Part shown: positions 58,925-64,000 of the stretch, one piece after another | Position numbering within the stretch: position 1 is the first letter of the stretch | Layout of the letters: every line of letters starts with the position of its first letter | Source: an uncultured Oscillospiraceae bacterium | GTDB lineage: Bacteria; Bacillota; Clostridia; Oscillospirales; Oscillospiraceae | Direction: 5' to 3' | Length of the DNA stretch: 64,000 nt | NCBI GenBank assembly: GCA_947600025.1 | Contig: CANQFY010000002.1 | Location: 1 to 64,000, forward strand | Program-made: the position numbers and the translations under genes | Notes under the pieces: model-generated | Told to the model about the DNA's origin: nothing | What the model saw: only the letters and a program-made list of their open reading frames with translations | Database searches by the model: none

Positions 58925-59968
58925 TTAGAACTGGTTCAAGAACCGAATATCGTTGTCGAAGATCAGCCGCAGATCATTGATCCGGGTGCTGCGCATGGCC
59001 ATCCGCTCCAGACCCATGCCAAAGGCAAAGCCGGAGTACTTCTCCGGGTCGATGCCGCAGTTTTCCAGCACCTTGGGATGCACCATGCCGGCGCCCAGCA
59101 GCTCGATCCAGCCCTCGCCGTGGCAGGTGGAGCAGACCTGGCCATCCACCTCGCCGGTGCCCTTGCACTTGTGGCACTGCATATCCATTTCGCAGCTGGG
59201 CTCGGTGAAGGGGAAGTGATGGGGCCGGAACCGCATCACGGCGTCCGGGCCGTAGAGCTGCTTCATCAGGGTGGTCAGGGCGCCCTTCAGGTCGCCCATG
59301 GTGATGTGTTCGTCCACCACCAGCCCCTCGATCTGATGGAACATGGGGGAGTGGGTGGCGTCGGCCTCGTCCTTCCGGTATACCCGGCCCGGGGCGATGA
59401 TGCAGATAGGGGGCTTGGCGTTTTCCATCACCCGGATCTGTACCGGGCTGGTCTGGGTCCTGAGGAGCAGGGAATCGTCGTCCGTAAAGTAGAAGGTGTC
59501 GGACCGGTCCCGGGAGGGATGGCCCTCCTCAATATTCAGCCGGGTGAAGTTGTAGTCCGCCAGCTCCACCTCGGGGCCGTCCACCACCTGGTAGCCCATG
59601 CCCACGAACACGTCCTTGATCTGCTGCAACACCTGGTTCATGGGGTGTTGCTTGCCCATGACCACGGCCTTGCCGGGAATGGTCACGTCCACCGTCTCCT
59701 TGAGGAGCTTTTCCTCCAGGGCGGCGGCGTGGAGATCGACCTTGCGCTGCTCCAGCTTGGCCTCGATCTCGGCACGAACGGAGTTGGCCAGCTGACCCAT
59801 CACGGGCCGCTCCTGGGCGGTGAGCTTCCCCATCTGCTTGAGGACGTTGGTAAGCTCTCCTTTTTTCCCCAGCAGCTTTACCCGCAGCTCCTCCAATACG
59901 GCGGGGGAGCCGGCGGCTTCCAGGGCCTCCATGGCTTGACGTTTGATGCTCTCTAGCTGTTCCTTCAT
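58925..59968 (-). CDS. pheS: Phenylalanyl-tRNA synthetase alpha subunit
   Basis: 'HPMNQVLQQIKDVFVGMGYQVVDGPEVE...GRVYRKDEADATHSPMFHQIEGLVV...GFAFGMGLERMAM'. Confidence 0.95.
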   Translation of the reverse strand: MKEQLESIKRQAMEALEAAGSPAVLEELRVKLLGKKGELTNVLKQMGKLTAQERPVMGQLANSVRAEIEAKLEQRKVDLHAAALEEKLLKETVDVTIPGKAVVMGKQHPMNQVLQQIKDVFVGMGYQVVDGPEVELADYNFTRLNIEEGHPSRDRSDTFYFTDDDSLLLRTQTSPVQIRVMENAKPPICIIAPGRVYRKDEADATHSPMFHQIEGLVVDEHITMGDLKGALTTLMKQLYGPDAVMRFRPHHFPFTEPSCEMDMQCHKCKGTGEVDGQVCSTCHGEGWIELLGAGMVHPKVLENCGIDPEKYSGFAFGMGLERMAMRSTRINDLRLIFDNDIRFLNQF

Positions 59969-59994
59969 TTTTATCATACCTCCTGGGTTGATCA

Positions 59995-60280
59995 CAAAAA
60001 CTGTCCCGCGGCAAAAAATACGCCTCCGCCCCCATCGGGACGAAGGATCACCTCCGCGGTACCACCCGCATTCGCCTTTCGGCGCGCTTTTCCGGCGCTG
60101 CTACGCCTTCCGATCGATAACGGGATCACCCGGCGGGCCCTACTGCTGCTTCAGGCCGCGGCTCCTGGGAGAAGGCCCGACGCGCCTGGGAAAACGGCTC
60201 CCACCATCCCGTTCTCGCTGCGTTCCATCAATCGCGCCGGACAGCCCAATCACTGCCTGTCCATATCGGGGTGATTTTAC
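59995..60280 (-). promoter_or_regulatory. T-box leader of pheST
   Basis: T-box core GGGTGGTACCGCGG (minus strand, 60067-60054), followed by CCTTCGTCCC/GGGGGCGGAGG stem and T6. Confidence 0.92.
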
Positions 60281-60379
60281 CATATTCAAACAGAAAATGC
60301 AAGCAAAAATTTGAAAAAACCCAAATCCCTTGACTTTGCCCAGCCCAGTGTGCTACTCTTTAGAAAAAGGGGGGTTACT

Positions 60380-61222
60380 ATGAGCGTGGAATTTACCCGG
60401 GAGGACGTCTATTCCCGTCTGCCCCGCCGCCCGGTGGACGCCCACAAGGGGATGTGCGGCCGGGCGCTGCTGCTCTGCGGCAGCCGGGGGTACACCGGCG
60501 CCGCCGCCCTGGCGGCCCTTGGGGCTTTGCGCACCGGGATCGGACTTGCCTATCTGGGGGTGCCGGAGAGCATCTATGCCATCGAGGCGGTAAAGCTGAC
60601 GGAGCCGGTGATTTTTCCCCTTCCGGACCGGGACGGGATGCTGTCCGGGGAAGCCCTGCCGGATATTTTGGACCGCCTGCCCAAAATGGACGCTGTGCTG
60701 ATCGGCCCGGGCCTGGGGCAGAGCCCAGGGACCCTGGCGGTGCTGGAGGGCGTGCTGAAAATGGCTTCCTGCCCCGTTGTAGTGGACGCCGATGGCATAA
60801 ATCTGCTTGTGCGGCATAAAACTATACTGCGCGGAAGGACAGGCCCCACGGTGCTGACGCCCCACGACGGGGAATTTGCCCGCCTGGGCGGCGGGGGCGG
60901 CCCGGACCGGGAGGCGGAGACCGTGGGCCTGGCCCGAGAGCTGGGCTGCGTCCTGGTCCGAAAGGGCCGCCGCACCCTGACCACTGATGGCGAAATGTGT
61001 TATGTAAACACGACCGGTCACCCCGGAATGGCGGTGGGCGGGACCGGGGACCTTCTGGCGGGGATGCTGACGAGCCTGCTGGCCCAGGGCATGGCGCCCA
61101 TGGACGCAGCTGCTTGCGCCGTGTGGTTCCATGGCGCCGCGGGGGAGCTGTGCGCCCGGGACCTGGGCGTGGCCCTGCTTCCCACGGACATGGCCGCCTG
61201 CCTGCCGCGACTTTTCCGATAA
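60380..61222 (+). CDS. nnrD: ADP/ATP-dependent NAD(P)H-hydrate dehydratase
   Basis: 'KGMCGRALLLCGSRGYTGAAALAALGALRTGIGL', 'LIGPGLGQ', 'VVDADGINLL', 'LTPHDGEFARL', 'GTGDLLAGML'. Confidence 0.92.
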   Translation: MSVEFTREDVYSRLPRRPVDAHKGMCGRALLLCGSRGYTGAAALAALGALRTGIGLAYLGVPESIYAIEAVKLTEPVIFPLPDRDGMLSGEALPDILDRLPKMDAVLIGPGLGQSPGTLAVLEGVLKMASCPVVVDADGINLLVRHKTILRGRTGPTVLTPHDGEFARLGGGGGPDREAETVGLARELGCVLVRKGRRTLTTDGEMCYVNTTGHPGMAVGGTGDLLAGMLTSLLAQGMAPMDAAACAVWFHGAAGELCARDLGVALLPTDMAACLPRLFR

Positions 61223-61235
61223 GGCGGGATGCGCA

Positions 61236-61817
61236 TTGAATCGGGTTTTTGGCCGAAAACTTCTCACTCTGGCTCTGGCGCTGACGCTGACCCTCTTCGC
61301 GGGCTGCGGGGAGACAGCTTCGGCTCTGGAGCGGGCAATGACCTTCCGGGCCAAACTGCTGGCGGCGGCGGGCTGTACCTTTGACGCCGAAGTGATCGCC
61401 GACTATGGGGACAAGAGCCACAGCTTCTCCCTGAGCTGCCAGGCCGACGAAAACGGGAACCTGACCTTCACGGTCACCGCCCCCGAGACCCTGGCGGGGA
61501 TCACGGGGACGGTCTCCGCTTCCGGCGGAGAGCTGACCTTCCAGGACAAGGCCCTGGCCTTCGATCTGCTGGCCGACGGGCAGATCAGCCCGGTGAGCGG
61601 CCCCTGGCTGCTGCTTACCACCCTGCGGAGCGGGTATCTGACCTCCTGCGGAGGCTCCGGGGAGGGCCTGCGGCTGTCCATTGACGACAGCTATCGGGAG
61701 GACGCCCTTTCCATGGAGATTTTGACCGATGGGACCGATCAGCCTACCCAGGCGGACATTGTGTGGCAGGGCCGTCGGATCGTGTCGCTCCGGATCAAAA
61801 ACTTTACGCTTTTGTAG
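61236..61817 (+). CDS. Lipoprotein of unknown function
   Basis: Signal peptide with lipobox 'LLTLALALTLTLFAGCG'; probable TTG start. Confidence 0.65.
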   Translation: MNRVFGRKLLTLALALTLTLFAGCGETASALERAMTFRAKLLAAAGCTFDAEVIADYGDKSHSFSLSCQADENGNLTFTVTAPETLAGITGTVSASGGELTFQDKALAFDLLADGQISPVSGPWLLLTTLRSGYLTSCGGSGEGLRLSIDDSYREDALSMEILTDGTDQPTQADIVWQGRRIVSLRIKNFTLL

Positions 61818-62007
61818 CTTTCAGCCGGGGCATGCATAGGATGGATTGCCGGTGGGAAGCGCTGAACCCGCTCTTTTCCCAGAAGGAATGGGGTGTTTGT
61901 TCCGAGTTTCCCCAACCAAACCGTATATTTTTCCTCTGTGCGTGGGACAATAGGTATAGCCGCGTTACATAGGAGAATCCGGTAGCGCGGGCAATGAACT
62001 TTGGAGT

Positions 62008-62382
62008 GTGAAGCACATGGACAGCACGGTGAAACGCGGCGATATTTTCTATGCGGATTTGTCCCCGGTGGTAGGCAGCGAGCAGGGCGGTACCCGTCCG
62101 GTTCTGATCGTCCAGAACGATACCGGCAACCGCCATTCTCCCACGGTCATTGCGGCGGCGATCACCAGTCAGACGGGGAAGGCCCGTCTGCCCACCCACA
62201 TCAATATTGCCGGTGGCAGCGTGGGACTCAGCAAGGACTCGGTGATCCTTTTGGAGCAGATCCGCACCATCGACAAGCGCCGTCTCCGGGAACATATGGG
62301 CAGGTTGGATGAAAAGCAGATGTCCCAGGTGGACAATGCCATCGCGGTGAGCTTTGGTCTTCCCGGCTCCAGAACAGTCTGA
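62008..62382 (+). CDS. MazF/PemK-family endoribonuclease toxin
   Basis: '[60 protein letters not shown]'. Confidence 0.92.
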   Translation: MKHMDSTVKRGDIFYADLSPVVGSEQGGTRPVLIVQNDTGNRHSPTVIAAAITSQTGKARLPTHINIAGGSVGLSKDSVILLEQIRTIDKRRLREHMGRLDEKQMSQVDNAIAVSFGLPGSRTV

Positions 62383-62388
62383 ATTGGT

Positions 62389-62416
62389 GGCGGCAGGCAT
62401 GAAAATGCCTGCCGCC
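62389..62416. terminator. Terminator after mazF
   Basis: GGCGGCAGGCAT gaaa ATGCCTGCCGCC. Confidence 0.7.
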
Positions 62417-62480
62417 GGCTTTATGGGGAAGACTTGAACCTTGCGCTTCCACGGGAAGAAAGCGGCGCATAATTACGCCC

Positions 62481-62510
62481 CCTTGGGCATAGATTTTGCC
62501 CAAGGGGGTT
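62481..62510. repeat. 12-bp inverted repeat overlapping the SD of the next ORF
   Basis: CCCCCTTGGGCA tagatt TTGCCCAAGGGGG then TTGATTT-ATG. Confidence 0.6.
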
Positions 62511-62515
62511 GATTT

Positions 62516-63151
62516 ATGGAAGGAACATTTGATGTTTTTCTCGCGGAGCGGGCGGTGGGCCAGGTCACGGTGGAGCCCCAGGGGCTCTACCTCCGGTTCC
62601 GCTGCCGCTGCAGCCTGCCCCGGGACGCGATCTACCGGCTGAAGGTGCGGTGTGGCGGGAAGACGGAAAACCTGGGAGTCTGTGTCCCTGTGGGGGATGC
62701 TTTCGGCGTGGATATCCGCGTTCCTGCTAAGCATTTCGGCCAGGGAGAACCTGAATTTTACGTTGACGACGGCCGGCCCGCACCGGAGCCAAAGCCGGCG
62801 GAGGCTCCCCAGCCGGAGCCCATCCCCATGCCCGCACCGGAACCGGAACCCGCGCCGGAATCCGAGCCCGTGCAGGAACCGGTTCCCGAACCGGTACAGT
62901 CCCCATCCGTACCCATCCCGGAGGCGGAATGTCCGTCCGCGCCAATCCCAGAGCCGCCTGCCTGCGACGGCCCGATATGTCCACAGGAATTTGTGCCGCT
63001 AACCCAGGAGCTTACCGAGGAGCAGGTGGCTTGTCTGACGGATGCCCGTCTTGGAACGTGTGACGGGCAGGAGGGGCTGTATTTCCCAGATCAGACCGGT
63101 GCCCATTCCAGCCCCACGGGGCAGTGGTCGGAGCCCAAAACCTCGGAGTAG
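62516..63151 (+). CDS. Hypothetical protein with Pro/Glu-rich repeat
   Basis: 211-aa ORF: folded-looking N-terminus, then PEPxP-type low-complexity stretch. Confidence 0.55.
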   Translation: MEGTFDVFLAERAVGQVTVEPQGLYLRFRCRCSLPRDAIYRLKVRCGGKTENLGVCVPVGDAFGVDIRVPAKHFGQGEPEFYVDDGRPAPEPKPAEAPQPEPIPMPAPEPEPAPESEPVQEPVPEPVQSPSVPIPEAECPSAPIPEPPACDGPICPQEFVPLTQELTEEQVACLTDARLGTCDGQEGLYFPDQTGAHSSPTGQWSEPKTSE

Positions 63152-63858
63152 ATGGGGGTGGAGACGATGCCGGAGGCCGCCCGGTTGGACACCAGGAAGT
63201 AGTCAATACGCCATCCGGCGTTGTTCTGCCGTGCCTTGAACTGATAGCTCCACCAGGTATATGCCCCGGCCAGGTCGGGATGGAGATAGCGGAAGCTGTC
63301 GGTAAATCCGGCCTCCAGCAACCGGGTAAAGCTCTCCCGCTCCTCGTCGGAGAAGCCGGCGTTACCCCGGTTGGCGGCTGGATTTTTCAGATCGATGGGC
63401 TGATGTGCCACGTTCAGATCCCCGCAGACGATCACCGGCTTGCGCCGGTCCAGCGCCTGCAAAAGCTCCCGGAAGGCCGCGTCCCATTTCAGCCGGTGAT
63501 CGATCCGTGCCAGTTCCCGCTGGGCGTTGGGGGTGTAGCAGGTCAGAAAATAGAAGTCCGGGTATTCCAGGGTAATCAGCCGTCCCTCGGTATCCAGCTC
63601 CGGGATCCCCAGGCCGTAGCTGACGGACAGCGGTTCCTCTTTGGAAAAGATCGCCGTGCCGGAGTATCCCTTTTTCTCAGCGTAATTCCAAAACTGGGTG
63701 TAGCCGGGCAGGTCCAGCTGGACCTGCCCCGGCTGTACCTTTGTCTCCTGGAGGCAGAAGAAATCCGGTCGAAGGGTGTCGAACACCTCTAAAAAGCCCT
63801 TTCCCATGCAGGCCCGTAAACCGTTGACGTTCCAGGAAATCATGCGCATCGTTTTCAC
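63091..63858 (-). CDS. exoA: Exodeoxyribonuclease III / AP endonuclease
   Basis: 'MISWNVNGLRACMGKGFLEVFDTLRPDFFCLQETKV', 'CGDLNVAHQPIDLKNP', 'LGSDHCPVGLE'. Confidence 0.95.
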   Translation of the reverse strand: MKTMRMISWNVNGLRACMGKGFLEVFDTLRPDFFCLQETKVQPGQVQLDLPGYTQFWNYAEKKGYSGTAIFSKEEPLSVSYGLGIPELDTEGRLITLEYPDFYFLTCYTPNAQRELARIDHRLKWDAAFRELLQALDRRKPVIVCGDLNVAHQPIDLKNPAANRGNAGFSDEERESFTRLLEAGFTDSFRYLHPDLAGAYTWWSYQFKARQNNAGWRIDYFLVSNRAASGIVSTPIYSEVLGSDHCPVGLEWAPV

Positions 63859-63859
63859 C

Positions 63860-64000
63860 TCAATCTCCCCCGGAGGACTCCGGGGGCATTTGGGTACTCT
63901 GATCCACCAGGATCAGGCAGCTTTCGTCCATGGTAATGCTGGGCTCTCCGTCCAGCAACGCCCCATCGGCCTGGATGCGGACCTGCTCCACCTGAAACAG
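63860..64000 (-). CDS. Partial CDS, C-terminus only, unknown function
   Basis: Frame open to the window edge, ends ...ILVDQSTQMPPESSGGD*. Confidence 0.5.
   Translation of the reverse strand: MFQVEQVRIQADGALLDGEPSITMDESCLILVDQSTQMPPESSGGD

Noticed and set aside
62415-62445. tRNA-like string (complement GGTTCAAGTCTTCCCCA)
   Set aside because: T-stem does not pair and no cloverleaf upstream; chance resemblance.

Overview
64 kb window of a GC-rich, spore-forming Clostridia genome (Oscillospiraceae-like by protein flavour; this placement is inference). Most of it is ordinary chromosome: rsmE, an ECF sigma operon, a PadR/DUF1700/DUF4097 operon, rlmH, spoIIID, D-ldh, an ABC exporter, a full aromatic amino acid operon (aroF-tyrA-aroB-aroA-aroC-pheA-aroEK-aroQ), a UvrD-type helicase, a Ser/Thr kinase with Fn3-like regions, ispE, spoIIR, addBA, spoVAD/E, pcp, ireB, a T-box with pheST, nnrD, mazF and exoA. 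An AT-rich island of mobile-element debris (about 5.1-12.2 kb) holds a truncated SOS-type umuC joined to a truncated serine recombinase, a ROK regulator, IS3 and IS200 remnants, a second broken recombinase and an intact 709-aa PIN-like membrane-anchored protein. Strongest unannotated signals: (1) a 22-aa leader peptide MMAMNILRGYFYFDYYFCNGKK plus a hairpin and terminator in front of the aro operon, which looks like a Phe/Tyr ribosome-mediated attenuator; (2) an agr-like quorum locus whose agrB promoter carries a tandem LytTR-type direct repeat, with no canonical AgrD but two overlooked micro-ORFs (12 and 33 aa) after agrB; (3) a 43-aa Asn/Gln-repeat protein directly downstream of spoVAD-spoVAE; (4) an in-frame aroQ-lipoprotein readthrough created at an A8 tract; (5) an SOS promoter driving a umuC/recombinase junction; (6) the island PIN-like protein as a defence candidate. 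No rRNA, complete tRNA or CRISPR array was seen.
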